64,000 nucleotides of DNA from Prorocentrum cordatum (Eukaryota > Sar > Dinophyceae > Prorocentrales > Prorocentraceae), in NCBI GenBank assembly GCA_963575745.1, contig CAUYUJ010004335.1, forward strand, positions 253,076 to 317,075, written 5' to 3'. Of this stretch, positions 29,861-41,639 are shown one piece after another. The position numbers and the translations under genes are program-made. Below the pieces are notes generated by a model, which searched no databases, had not been told where the DNA came from, and saw nothing but the letters and a program-made list of their open reading frames with translations. Position 1 is the first letter of the stretch. Each line of letters starts with the position of its first letter.

Positions 29861-30830
29861 AACGCCGTGTGGGCCTTGTTGGAGCCCTGGTGGGCCGGCT
29901 TGGGGCCGTCTCGAGCCATCTTGGGCCTATCTTGGGCCGTGTTGGGGAGCTTGGGCCCTTTAGGGACGTTACGGGGGCTACGTGTTGGCATCCCATGGCC
30001 TTTTGGGGGGCCTCCCATGGCCTCCTTGGGTTTCTCTTGGTGGCCTTGTGAAGGCCTGTTGGGCCTCTTTTTGGCTCATTGGGGATTTCTTTGGGCAGTC
30101 TTGGGGCCGTCCAGGCCGTCTCGAGGCTCTCTTGGGGGAATCTTGGGCCGTCTTGGGGGCCTCTGGAGGCTATCTGGGTCCTTCTTGGAGCGCTCTTGTG
30201 CTGTCTTGGGTCTCTCTTTGGCCTCTCTGATCACCGCCCTGATCGCTTCGGGGCCTTGTGAGGGCCTGTCGGGCTTCTTTTTGGCTCATGTGTGGCTTCC
30301 TTGGGTAGTCTTGGGGCCATCCAGGCCGTCTAGATGCTCTTTTGGGGGTCTCTTGGGCCCTGCTGAGGGCCTCCTGGGCCGTCTTGGGGGCCTCTGGAGG
30401 CCGTCTGGGTCCTTCTTGGAGCGCTCTTGTGCTGTCTTGGGTCTCTCTTCGGCCTGTCTGACCACCGCTCTGATCGCTTGGGGCCTTGTGAGGGCCTGTC
30501 GGGCTTCTTTTTGGCTCAGTTGGGGCTTCCTTGGGCAATCTTGGGGCCATCCAGGCCGTCTAGAGGCTCTCTTGGAGGTCTCTTGGGCCGTCTTGGGGCG
30601 ATACTGGAGGCCTTTTTGGCTGTTGTGGACGCTGCTCAGACCCGAACAGCGAATGCGCTGAAAACGTTTCCCTAAGAGAATGAAGCGACGTTTGCGTTCT
30701 GGGAGTCCTGCTGAGGGCTTCCTGGGCCGTCTTGGGGGCCTCTGGAGGCTATCTGGGTCCTTCTTGGAGCGCTCTTGTGCTGTCTTGGGTCTCTCTTCTC
30801 TGATCACCGCTCTGATCGCTTAGGGCCTGC
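29860..30830. repeat. CTTGGGGCC array with about 230-bp higher-order units
   Basis: GGCCTTGTGAGGGCCTGTC recurs at about 30042, 30252 and 30482, and GTGCTGTCTTGGGTCTCTC at 30198, 30429 and 30777. That gives about three units of 210-231 bp. The last is lengthened by an inserted non-repetitive stretch of about 100 bp (30610-30710). Confidence 0.85.
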
Positions 30831-30984
30831 TGGCAGGACCCGGCTAAACGCCCTGGGAGGTCCAGGACGAGCCGGGGGACCTTTGGCAAAGATGTCGGAT
30901 GCCCCCGGAAACCCCCGATCCTGGGGGTCCAGTATCGGGAGCCTTGAGACGGGGGTCAATGCAAACGGGGGTCAGCCAGAGCGC

Positions 30985-31130
30985 CCGATCTTGCAGGATC
31001 CTGCAGGGCCAGCGCACTGACCCAGCCTTGGGTGCAGGATCCTGCAGGATCTTGCAGGATCCTTCGCATTGACACGGGTTTTGGTGCAGGATCTTGCAGG
31101 ATCTTGCAGGATTCTGCAAGGCCTGACTGA
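30985..31130. repeat. palindromic GGATCCTGCAGGATC minisatellite
   Basis: Units TGCAGGATCCTGCAGGATCT and TGCAGGATCTTGCAGGATTC form two clusters (30990-31070 and 31085-31122) separated by GCATTGACACGGGTTTTGG. Each unit is nearly its own reverse complement. Confidence 0.85.
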
Positions 31131-31823
31131 CCCGGGTCTGGATTGACCTGGGCCAGAATGTCCCCGACAGTAGTTTTTGTTGGGGGTGGGGCTGGCGGGT
31201 TCCCCCCCCCTCCCCCGGCTTGTAAACATATAAGAAGAGGAATGTTCCGACCCCATTTGGGAGGCCTCCATCTTCGCACTTTGCACGGCGCAGGCAATCG
31301 TCCGAGCAGTTTTGCCTCAGACGGTCGGGTGTGTGCTCGCTAGCCGCGGCCAGAACTGAGAGCTTTTCCGAGCTTCGCTCAGCTTTGAGCAGCTTTGTCC
31401 GATCGCTCTGGCTCAGCTCATCTCAGCTCCGCTTGTTCTGGCTCGGCGTGGCTCGGCACTTGTTGGCGCCCCGTGCACGGGGGGGCACCCGATGGCCACC
31501 ACATGTTGGCTGAAGCCAGGACCCCCTGGGAACCCTCAGGCCCACCCAGGCCGAAGGCGGTTATGCCAAGAGTCTACACGGGGGAAGGGGGCCCCGCTCG
31601 GTGCTGCTTGAGTTGTCCGTGCCGGCGAGGAGCAGGAAGGAGAGGAGTGCGTCAGCAGTTGAAGGAGCAGGAGGGGGAGGAGGGCGACGACGACGGCTCG
31701 CTGGAGGAGTGGTCCGGAGGGCTCCCGAGAGGTCTGGGGGGTCCGGAGGGAGAATCCGGAGAGGTTTGGGGTCTCTGGAGGGGGGGGGTCCGAGTGACCG
31801 GGGGGTCCCGAGGGTTGAGGGGG
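31131..31823. other. unassigned region
   Basis: No gene is recognised. Iterations of AGCTTTGCTCAGCTC-type sequence lie at 31355-31450, and G-rich sequence at 31670-31815. Confidence 0.4.
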
Positions 31824-31829
31824 TCGGCG

Positions 31830-31893
<64 letters not shown>
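31824..31893. repeat. (GTC)n microsatellite
   Basis: About 22 GTC triplets with one GTT. Any poly-Val or poly-Ser reading is compositional. Confidence 0.95.
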
Positions 31894-31949
31894 AGGAAAG
31901 AGCGTGGAGGTCCCGAGGGACAGAGGGTTCCCTTGACCAGGGGCCCCTT

Positions 31950-32290
31950 CGCTTTCCCCCCTCTGGTGTCCCTCTGAGCGCCCTCTTTGAAATTTCTTGG
32001 GCCGTATTGTGGGTCTCCTTGACCGTCGGGCCTGACGTCCGAAAGGGCGAGAGCGCTATAATCTTACAAACACATGTGGAAGATCAGTGACTTTCGCCTC
32101 GTGGGGCCCTCTGCGGGGTCACCGTGGAGCCCTCTTGGGGCGTCGCGGTGGCCTGATGCGCCGCCTGGAGTCCTTCTTTGGCCGTTGGAGCGCTCTTGGG
32201 CAGTATCGAAGGCTCTTGGATCGTGCTGAGGCCTTCTTGCGAACCAATTGGCTTGTTTTGGAGCTCTCTTGCCTCAGGACAGTCACGCGA
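31950..32290. repeat. degenerate CTTGGGGC-type repeat
   Basis: CCCTCTTGGGGCGTC, GAGCGCTCTTGGGC and similar units continue the family seen from 28.6 kb, at lower density. Confidence 0.6.
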
Positions 32291-34080
32291 CACACCCCAG
32301 AAGTCACGCGCCACGCCAAAAGAAATCCGTCGGTTTGGGATTTGGCCCCATTGGAACGTTTTGATAAGATTCAGTGCAGAACACTCGAAGGGCCATGAGA
32401 ACACTCCACTCAGTACCTACGGCACGGAGGCGGATTAGTGCACCAGGCATGGGGTATTGGCTGGGAAAGGCCGACTGCGACACGGACGGCTAAGCATAGG
32501 GCGCCAACGCATATGTCATCAGCCATACAGACCGACCGAAGCAGCCGAATGCACCGCGGTCCAGCTCCTAAGAGGGCAAGTGCGACCCCCTCAAGTGAAA
32601 GCCTTTTCGGGGGAACAGGCTCAGTTTCATCGAGCACTCAAGAGCAATTGCTCAAAGTGTCAGCTATTAGCCGATATCAGCGCGCAATCGGGCACAGCTA
32701 ATTACGACAAGAGTGCCCGCGGTCGCATGGCATCTGGTTTCCAGCGGCTGATTTTCATTCGAAAGGCCCGCGCAAGGCGAGAACGACAAGCTTGCTGAAC
32801 AGACTGGGTTTGACACGACTTGCACAATCCTTCTGCCCGCGAGCCGTCGCCCGGTGGCGCGCCTGGCGTCGACGCGCAGCCCGACTAAGCACCCGCGACG
32901 CCGGGGCGCACGCTGGGTTCCACATCTCCAGCAGCAGCCCGTGACCTTATACCGACGGACAGTGAGAACCCGTGCGCTGGAACGACGAAACAAACCCACA
33001 GCTTCACTTCCAGCACAACTCTGTACTGGCGCCAGAGCGCTCACTCCTGCTTGTGGGAAGGGACCGGTGTGTTAGCGCTCGCCCCAGCGCCGTGTGTGCA
33101 GAGCATACCACTGCGCAGCCGAGTTGCACCCCTATCGTGAAGCATGTTCCCACGCGTGCATACAGATACTGTCCACCTGGCAGTGACGTGAGGGGTGCAT
33201 GCAAGGCCAGATGGAACAGCTACGGCTGCAGGCGTCACCCTGGACGAAGGACATCGGCGACGGCGACTTCACCAATGGCAGCAGCACGCAGCACAGGCGA
33301 TATGCGATGGCCAGTGGAGCCATCCTGGCCATCCGCGCAGCGCCACCAGAACCGACACTGCACGGAGCGGCATGGACCGAGCGATGGCACAAAGCATGCG
33401 CGGCAGCTCCAATCGCTACGCGACGGCGCTGCCTGATGGGGACGGTCGAGCGGCGCCGCTCGCTGACCCCGCCGCGCGGCCCGCGGTCCCTGCACACAAC
33501 GGGCGCCATCGCGCTTCCTCTGCTGGGGGAAGGTGGAGCTTGGAGGCAGAGGGGCGGAGGAGGGTCAGGATGAGAGCCATACACCAACATGTATAACCGA
33601 GACCATCCTGGGCCCTGGGAGGGTGTATAGACCCTCGTGGCCTCGGCCAGGAGGGCGCACACACCATGCCAGGGCCCAGGACCTGGCCCGGCACGGTGGT
33701 GGTGCATGGGTGCCTTCTGCGGGATGGGGGGAGGAGTGGATCTGCCCCTCGGCAGCGGGGAGGCAGCCGATGGCCCCGAGCGCCCCTGCGCCGGGGGCTT
33801 CGGGTCCATCCGCGCCGCGTACGGCGAGCTCGGCTCTGGCGGCTACTACGAGGCCGGAAGGGGCGATAGCTCTGTGTCAGTTGCCTGGGGGACGGGGGAG
33901 GGGCGGCCAGATTCGAAGGGGGTTCTGTCAGGCCCAGGACGAGCATACATCGCTCCATGGCGTTCAGGAGTGTTCTCAGAGTACTGGTGCGCTCTGAAAC
34001 GGCCGGGGCGCCCGATGCATCCTCGAGACCCGTCCTCAGAGATTCCCGATTTATACCATGCCCGATTTGGGTTTCATCCT
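32291..34080. other. about 1.8 kb with no recognised gene
   Basis: Moderate composition with open frames of up to about 225 codons on both strands (for example - strand 33809-33132 and + strand 33637-34299), mutually overlapping. No domain, splice-site pair or start context singles one out. A segment with GGGTCCATCCGCGCCGCGTA near 33800 looks protein-like but has no recognised homologue. Confidence 0.35.
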
Positions 34081-34094
34081 GCCTTACTTCGTCG

Positions 34095-34252
34095 TCAGTG
34101 GGAGAAGGGTGGCGGCGGCGGAGGAGGACGAGGAGGAGGAGGAGGAGGAGGAGGAAAAGGAGGAATAGGGGAAGCAGCAGAAGCATGCGGAAGAGGAAGA
34201 GAAAGAGGAGGTGGTGGTGGGTGGGTGGGTGGGTGGGTGGGTGGGTGGTGGC
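34095..34252. repeat. (GGA)n and (GGGT)n microsatellites
   Basis: GGAGGAGGACGAGGAGGAGG at 34115-34165, and eight or so GGGT units at 34217-34250 that could form a G-quadruplex. Confidence 0.9.
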
Positions 34253-34955
34253 CACTGCGTAAAGGAAACGAGTCCCGAGCAGAGCAACACGCACCATGAC
34301 TAAGACGACGCCGACGACGACGACCGAGACGAGGCGCGCTTACGATCTGCACCGCAGCACGGATTCGGGACAGGGCCACCCTGCGAGGCTCGGTTCATAA
34401 CACATCGTTGAGCGGTGCTGCTGCCTCTCCCCGAGCACAGCCCTCCCACCCCTGGAGTAGCCGCAAAACATTTCGGGCTTGCACCGTCTGGCCTTGCTGA
34501 GACCAGGGGCGTCTTTCGGCACCCTCTCCCCAGACCTCGTCAGGGCCACCGACGTGGGAGAGGGGGCGACGGAGTGGGAGGAGTGGGAGGGAGGGTGGAG
34601 GAAGGGGAGGGTGGATGAGGCGGGGGGGAGCGGCAGCATCAGTAGTCGGCTGATGACGAGAAGGGGGACGCGGACGTTTTGGGACGAAGCGAGAAGGAGA
34701 TGGGATGGAGGAAGATGGCCAGGGTGAGGGGTGGGAGGAGGTGGGCGGGAGGAGAGAAGGGAAATAGATAATAAGCGGGACTGGGAGCGGGAGGGGGAGT
34801 GTAAGGAGGAGGGGGATGAGGAGGCGAGGATGTGATGGGGAGGGAGAGTGATAGAGGGGAAGGGCGAAGGTGAGGGCAGAGAGAAGGGGTGGAGCAGGGA
34901 GAGGAGAAGGAGGCGGGCGGGTGGGAAAGGATGAGGGAAATGGAGGAGGATAACA
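34253..34955. other. purine-rich unassigned stretch
   Basis: Strand-biased GGGAGGAG sequence becomes denser from 34550. No gene is recognised. Confidence 0.5.
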
Positions 34956-35121
34956 ATGCAAATGGGGATGGCGATGATGATGACGACGGCGATGATAGTG
35001 ATGATGATGGTGAAGATTAGGATGAGGGTGATTCTGGTGATGATGATGCCGATAATGATGATGATGCTGATGATGATGATGATGGTCATGATGCTGGTCA
35101 TGATGATGAGGATCAGGACGG

Positions 35122-35159
<38 letters not shown>

Positions 35160-35742
35160 CTGATGATGCTGCTGCTGCTGATGATACAGAGGTGGATGAG
35201 GATGATGATGGTGATGAGGACGATGCTGACGATGATGTTGCTGCTGATGATGATGTTGCTGATGAGGATGCAGCTGATGCTGATGATGATATTGATGCTG
35301 ATGATGACGCTGTTGATGATGATGGTGATACCGATGATGCTGATGATGATGATGATGATGATGATGGTGGTGATGATGATGATGATGCTGCTGCTGCTGC
35401 TGATGATGATCGTGTTGGTGGCCATGACGATGATGATGCTGTTGATGATGATGCTGCTGACGATGACGATAAGGAGGACGCTACTGATGATGGTTCTGCT
35501 GCTGATGATGATATTTGGGATGATGAGGATGAGGATGAGGATGATGATGATGGTGATGATGACGATGATGATTATGATGCTTGAAAGGATGATGCTGACG
35601 ATGCTGATGAGGATGATGATGCTGCTGGTGATGATGATGGTGATGACGATGATGATGATGATGATGAAGATGATGACGATGATGATGATGATGATGATGA
35701 TGATGCTGATTGTGATGATGATGATGATGACGATGATGATGC

Positions 35743-35774
<32 letters not shown>

Positions 35775-36357
35775 GTGACCACGAGGAAGAGGAGGGGGGG
35801 AGGAGGAGGAAGAGGAGGAGGAGGATGATGCTCATGATGATGACGAGGTTGAGGATGATCATGCTGATGATGCTGATGATGGTCAATGTGATTGCGATTT
35901 TGATGAGGATCAGGACGAGGATGATGGTGAGGATGAGGATGAGGATGCACATGACGATGCTGATGCTGTTGCTGGTGCTGATGATGATGAGGATTATGAT
36001 GCTGCTGATGCTGATGATGGTGATGGTGGTGAGGCTGACGATGCTGATGCGGATGATGTTGATGAGTATGCTGCTGCTGATGATGAGCTTGCTCATGCTG
36101 TTGATGATGGTGGTGATGCTATTGATGTTGATGGTGATACTGTTGATGTTGATGGCGATGCTGATGAGGATGATGATGCTGCTGCTGGTGATGCTGATGC
36201 TGTTGCTGCTGCTGACGATGATGCTGCTGATGCTGCTGATTGATGGTGGTTGTAGCCATGCTGATCATGATGGTGGTGGTGGTGATGATGATGTTGCTGC
36301 TGCTGATGATGATGCTGATAACGACGACGATGCTGATGATGATGCTGATGATGATGC

Positions 36358-36391
<34 letters not shown>

Positions 36392-36420
36392 ACTGATACT
36401 GATGATGATGACGATGAGGT
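34956..36420. repeat. large GAT/GCT trinucleotide microsatellite
   Basis: About 1.45 kb of GATGATGAT with GCT, GGT, GAC and GAG variants, interrupted at 35775-35830 by AGGAGGAGGA. It is the largest of the GAT blocks here. Long open frames on both strands are compositional. Confidence 0.95.
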
Positions 36421-37677
36421 GGAGGAGGAGGAGCGCGGAGGAGGAACGGCAGTTGGTGACGTCGACGACGACAGCGACGAGGAGACCGAGGTCGATCATG
36501 TAGACAAGAACGACGAGGACCAGACGAAATAAGTTAGCAAGGGGGACGAGGTGAATCAGGAAGGCGTGAAGGAGGACTACGAGGAACAGGTAAGAGTAAA
36601 GGTGGATGATGAAGAGGCCTGAAGCAGGAATGCGGATTGGCCAGGGCAATCGACGCTTGATGTTCGAAGGGTCGTGTCCATTCCCCCCGTCTTCGTCGTC
36701 CTCGCCATCCTCGTCCTCATCGCCCCCGCGTCATCGTTCTCGTCCACGTCCTCATTCCCTTCCTGCTGCTACTTCCCAATGGCGGGGCAACTGAAACAGC
36801 ATTCAGCTTACCCATACATGCATACCATCAGGGAGGGGGGAGGGGGTGGCACACGCCTCGGCCAGTTCGATTGGGGAAGAGATGGTCGGCTTGCGTTCAT
36901 GCTCTTCAGCTTTCGTTGCGCCAGGGTGCCCAGGGGTGGACCCAGCACGCTGGCAGGCCACCGAATATGAGAAGACCCTGGCCCGTCGACTTAACGGGCC
37001 ACTGATCCGCTGGCTTGTCGGGACAGGAGAGGAGGGGGGAGGAGGTGGAGGAGGAGAGAGAGAACGATGATACAGAGAGCAGGAGGAGGAAGAGGAGGAA
37101 GAGGAGGAGGAGGACGTTGAGGGGAATGTGGGATGTTGGAGAGGATTGAGCGAAGTTGAAATGATGCGGATGAGGATGAGGACGAGACAAAGAGGGAGGA
37201 AGAGCAGACACGGGCAGCCTTGGAAATGCCATCAGGTACGCGAGTCGACGTGGCCGAGCGTGATTTGGCAGAGGGTTGGGAAGGAGGGGAGACGAGAAAG
37301 TAGGGTCGCCTGGAGAACGGTCTGCATGAGCAGCAGGAGCTGGACAATCGCAGGAGCGGGCTCCAGCTTGTCTTTTTCCACCGAAGGCACATGGGGAGGA
37401 GTACACGAACCCGCACGAGCCAGCGCTGAAGAGGGCTCTGGTCACGGCATTTGAGGCGCGACATTCCCATGTGTTGTTCCGCATGCTTGTGGTTCAGTAT
37501 GCCTGATTCTTAGGCCTCCATCCTTGAAGTCGAGCAACATTTGTGATAGTCTGAGCGTGAATGCCACATGTGAAGCGTGTCGACCCTCTCTGGCACATGC
37601 GTGCGATATATTTCTTGTTGCCCAGCCACAGCCGATGAGAAGGCTGTGGGCGGGCAGACGTCATCAGGCGCTCGCTC
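36421..37677. other. unassigned region between microsatellites
   Basis: It contains GAGGAGGA tracts at 36420-36450 and 37020-37115 and otherwise moderate-complexity sequence. No gene is recognised. Confidence 0.4.
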
Positions 37678-37682
37678 ATCAC

Positions 37683-37722
<40 letters not shown>

Positions 37723-37792
37723 GTCATCGTCATCGTCATCGTCAGCACCATCATCAGCACCATCATCATAGCATCACCATCATTTCATCACC
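37678..37792. repeat. (CAT)n microsatellite
   Basis: CATCATCATC followed by CGTCATCGTC and CAGCACCATC. Confidence 0.95.
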
Positions 37793-38320
37793 AACATCAC
37801 CGTACTATGATTTCTGACGATATCGGTACCATGTCCGATCGATTGCGAAAAAACAGTTTTGCCAGTTAATTTGCTCGTCTTATGTTGCAGCACAGTAGAA
37901 GGCGTGAAACTCGTATTCCCCAGCAGCTCCCTCCGAGTGTCGCCTTGCAGCAGAGTGTTCTTTCTGTTCTTCTGATGTCGTCCCAATCTTTTCGGCCGAG
38001 TGCGTGCCTGGTTCCCGAGGATGTTGCCCTCAGAGCCCCTGATCGGATCAGGAATGTCAGTAGATATGGCTCTAGATGTGATGGTAATGTCATCAGACGT
38101 CTGATCTGCCGCCGTGTTATCGTCAAGGTTGGTTTACATACGCAATTTGACTGCTACTTCGGGTGTGAGGCCCGCGATGGCCTCACTATATCATCCACTC
38201 TGTTGTTCTCAGCTGTTTCCGTACTTACATGTTCTGGCGTGCGGTGTCCCGAATTTGGAGCACATAGTTGGCACCACAAAGATTGCGTTACAGAGGCTGC
38301 AACCCATGATTTGGACACGA
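37793..38320. other. about 530 bp with no recognised gene
   Basis: AT content is higher than the surroundings. The longest frame (+, 37882-38325) shows no known motif. Confidence 0.35.
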
Positions 38321-39260
38321 TATAGTGCACCACATAGGTTGCACCGCATAGCTTGCATTTCAGATTGTTCCACATGGCTTGCGTACATGCCGAACACGTT
38401 CAACAACCATCGCGCGTCCACCAAGCCTGTCAGAAACTACCATGCGGGCCACACGCGTATGTCTTCGCGCGCGCACGTCGAAATCATGTCGGGATGCCTT
38501 GATTTCCGCGGGCGCGCAATTTCACATCATCCTCATCAACGCAATCGTTATCATCAACGTCAGTGCCAGCATTATCATCGTCATCGTCATCATTACCATC
38601 GTCATCATCATCATCGTCGGCAGCAGCATCATCATCATAACCATCGTCGCGATCATCTGCGCGGCCGTCATCGTCGTCAATGTCGACGTCGTCGCCCTCG
38701 TCAAAGTTCTGCGCGCGGGCATTTGATCATCATCAGCATCATCAGCATTGTCAGCATCAATCTCAGCATCAGCATCAGCAACAGCAACTGCAGCAGCATT
38801 ATCATCGTCGTCGTCGTGGTGGTGGTGGTCGTCGTCGTCAGCATCACCAACATCATCGTCATCATCATCGCCAGTGTCATCGTTGCCACCGTCATTGACA
38901 TTATCATCAGTTCACCACTATTACCATCGTTGTCGTCCCCATCACTCTCATCGCCATCGGCATCAGCGTTATCACCACTGTCATCGCACATCGCCATCGT
39001 CGTTGGCGTCGCGGCCGTCACCATCGCCACCACCATATCGCGACCCGGAGGACGGACTTGTCTGCGCGATTGAGTCCCACGCGCCCGTGCGCTCGTTGAG
39101 ATCATGGCCATGAGCTTTGCCACCAACTTGCGGGTGGGAGGGTGGGATGTTTGCACAAGCAGTGGAGTTGACGATTTTCAGAGTTTCGACAATCTATTGC
39201 GCCACATAGGTTGCACCACATAGGTTGCACTTCAGATGGTGCCGCATAGCCTGCGCCCTG
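38321..39260. repeat. copy of the complex dispersed repeat with expanded ATC region
   Basis: TTGCACCACATAGGTTGCAC-type units (38325-38375) are followed by GCGCGCACGTCGAAATCATG, an expanded degenerate CATCATCGTC tract (38520-39030), then CCAACTTGCGGGTGGGAGGG, GCACAAGCAGTGGAGTTGAC and a second TTGCACCACATAGG tail (39195-39255). The modules are in the same order as in 21.56-22.56 kb. Confidence 0.7.
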
Positions 39261-39419
39261 TACATCCATGTCTAAAGAACATTTGACTCTGCCCGCATGC
39301 CGAGGCCGTACTTGTCCGTCTGGCGTTTCCAATTAGTTTTCATATTCTCATATCTACTGTGAACAATCGCGACAATACTATGCGCAGCCCACTGGCGTCG
39401 ACCCCACTCGTCGTCTTCG

Positions 39420-40035
39420 TCAAAAGCCATGCGGCTACACGCGTTTATTAAAACGCACCTTGTAAAAGAACCCGTGTCAAACAATTCCATGCGGCGCGCG
39501 CACATACCAATGTCATCCCAAAACGTTTGATGCTCACATCGTGCCAACCACAACCTATAAACAAGCGTTGTTTTCTGAATATACATTGATCTAATTTCAG
39601 TACGCGCGCATTCGTTGAACCCATACGAGAAACAAGTTTTTGCCGTTCTGCGGAAAGAGACCATGCGGGTCACACGCGCGTGCATGTCGGAAACATTCAA
39701 GAGTCATCGCGCACCCGCCAACTCTGTCAAATCAGACGCCATCATCACAGTCGCCATCATCATCATAGTTGCCTTCATCATCACTACCATCACCATCAAC
39801 TTCGCCATCGTCATCCGTATCCTCGGTTTCGTCATCTTCGTCATCAGCGCCACAACTATCGTCATCGTCGTTGCCGTCGCCGAAGTCGTCGTCACCACCC
39901 ATTCGCCCGCCCGAGTCATGGATCTGCTTGAGAAGGGTCTTCGCGTCAGTGCGCCGTATGGGTTTAGCCAGCAAGTTGCGGGTGGGTGGATTGCATGTCT
40001 GCTCGAGAATTGGAGTTTGCGGTTTCAAAAAGTTC
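39420..40035. repeat. partial copy of the complex dispersed repeat
   Basis: GGTCACACGCGCGTGCATGTCGGAA near 39665, an ATC/GTC-rich degenerate tract at 39735-39895, then AGCAAGTTGCGGGTGGGTGG at 39970 and TGCTCGAGAATTGGAG. The TTGCACC tail is lacking. Confidence 0.65.
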
Positions 40036-40478
40036 AAACGTAGGAAAATGCGCCAGTGGATCTCCCAGAATACACTAAAGGGGGTGGGGGGGTCTCGAAC
40101 CTCCCCCCCTCCCTCCCTTGAGGGGGGGGGGGGGTCCGGACCGCATGTGGGCCGAATCCCAACCAACTGGGCCCAATCCCAACCAATTGGGACCAATCCC
40201 AACCGGTGCGAAAAGCAAACTGGGCCCAATCCCAACCTGCTTGGGGTAGCATCACAATAAGATTTTAATTGTAGAGAAGCCCAAGACGACTGTGAAGACC
40301 AAGTGGCACCTCTTATGTCAACGCAGAGGTTCTGGGAGCCAACATACGTGCCAGAGTTGGAATTGGCTTTAGTTTTGGTCTGCACAGGAGCATTATGTTA
40401 AGATGAGCACGAGGGCACCAAAGCGTAAGCAAAACCGCACCGAATAGCATCGATTCTAAAATATGCAAGATGGATCCT

Positions 40479-40553
40479 CCTATCAGTAGTAGTAATAGTC
40501 GTAGTCGTAGTAGTCGTAGTCGTAGTCGTAGTCGTAGTCGTAATCGTAGTCGT

Positions 40554-40617
<64 letters not shown>

Positions 40618-40761
40618 GTAGTAGTAGTAGTACTAGTACTAGTAGTAGTAGTAGTAGTAGTAGTATAGTAATCGTAGTACTAGTAGTAGTAGTAGTACTA
40701 GTACTAGTACTAGTACTAGTACTAGTAGTACTAGTACTAGTACTAGTAGTAGTACTAGTAC

Positions 40762-40810
<49 letters not shown>

Positions 40811-40811
40811 C

Positions 40812-40900
<89 letters not shown>

Positions 40901-41025
40901 CGTAGTCGTAGTCGTAGTCGTAGTCGTAGTCGAAGTAATAGTCGTAGTAAGTCGAAGGAACAGTAATAGCAATCGTAATCGTAGTCGTAGTCGTAGTAAT
41001 GATAATAGTCGTAATAATAGTAGTA
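40479..41025. repeat. (TAG)n/(GTAGTC)n/(CTAGTA)n microsatellite
   Basis: AGTAGTAGT with GTCGTA and ACTAGT variants. CTAGTACTAG is self-complementary, so parts can fold back. Confidence 0.95.
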
Positions 41026-41029
41026 GGAA

Positions 41030-41445
41030 CCCTCATGAATTCCGAAGAGTCCGCAGGAATCCTGAGGAATTCCGAAGAACCCGAAAGAATCCGGAGGAAT
41101 TCCGAGAAAATCCGAAGGAATCCTGAGGAATTCCGAAGAACCCGCAGGAATCCGGAGGAATTCCGAAGAATTCGAAGGAATCCTGAGGAATTCCGAAGAA
41201 TCCGAAGGAATCCTGAGGAATTCCGAAGAATCCGAAGGAATCCTGAGGAATTCCGAAGAATCCGAAGGAATCCTGAGGAATTCCGAACAAAAAATCCGAA
41301 GGAATCCTGAGGAACCCCAAAGACCGAAGGAATCCTGAGGAATTCCGAAGAATCCAGAGGAATCCGGAGGAATTCCGAAGAATCCGAAGGAATCCTGAGA
41401 AATTCCGTGGAAACCGGAGGAACCCTAAGGAACTCCGAAGATCCC
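41030..41445. repeat. 30-bp GGAATTCCGAAGAATCCGAAGGAATCCTGA-type minisatellite
   Basis: About 13 units of roughly 30 bp, with GAGGAATTCCGAAGAA and TCCGAAGGAATCCT alternating. It lies against the right arm of the inverted-repeat element. Confidence 0.9.
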
Positions 41446-41639
41446 ATCCATGGTTGTAATTGGTTTCATTTCTGGTTGGAATTGGTCTCGTTTCTGGTTG
41501 CAATTCGCTCCGAACGGTTGGAATTGGGACAAGTCGGTTGTAATTCGTTCCATTTCGGGTCCGGACCCCCCCCCCTCCCCTTTTGGCGCTGGAAAAGGAG
41601 GGGGGGGGGGTCGAACCCCCCTCCCCCTCGTGTAGGGAG

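Noticed and set aside
40080-40135. Possible tRNA genes from GGTTCGAACC-like sequences (also near 41615)
   Set aside because: They are parts of G/C-run hairpins. No acceptor stem, D-arm or anticodon arm can be placed at tRNA spacing.
40470-41126. Repetitive frames (poly-Val, poly-Ser, poly-Tyr) in the TAG microsatellite and GGAATTCC minisatellite
   Set aside because: Pure simple-sequence translation with no start context or conserved domain.
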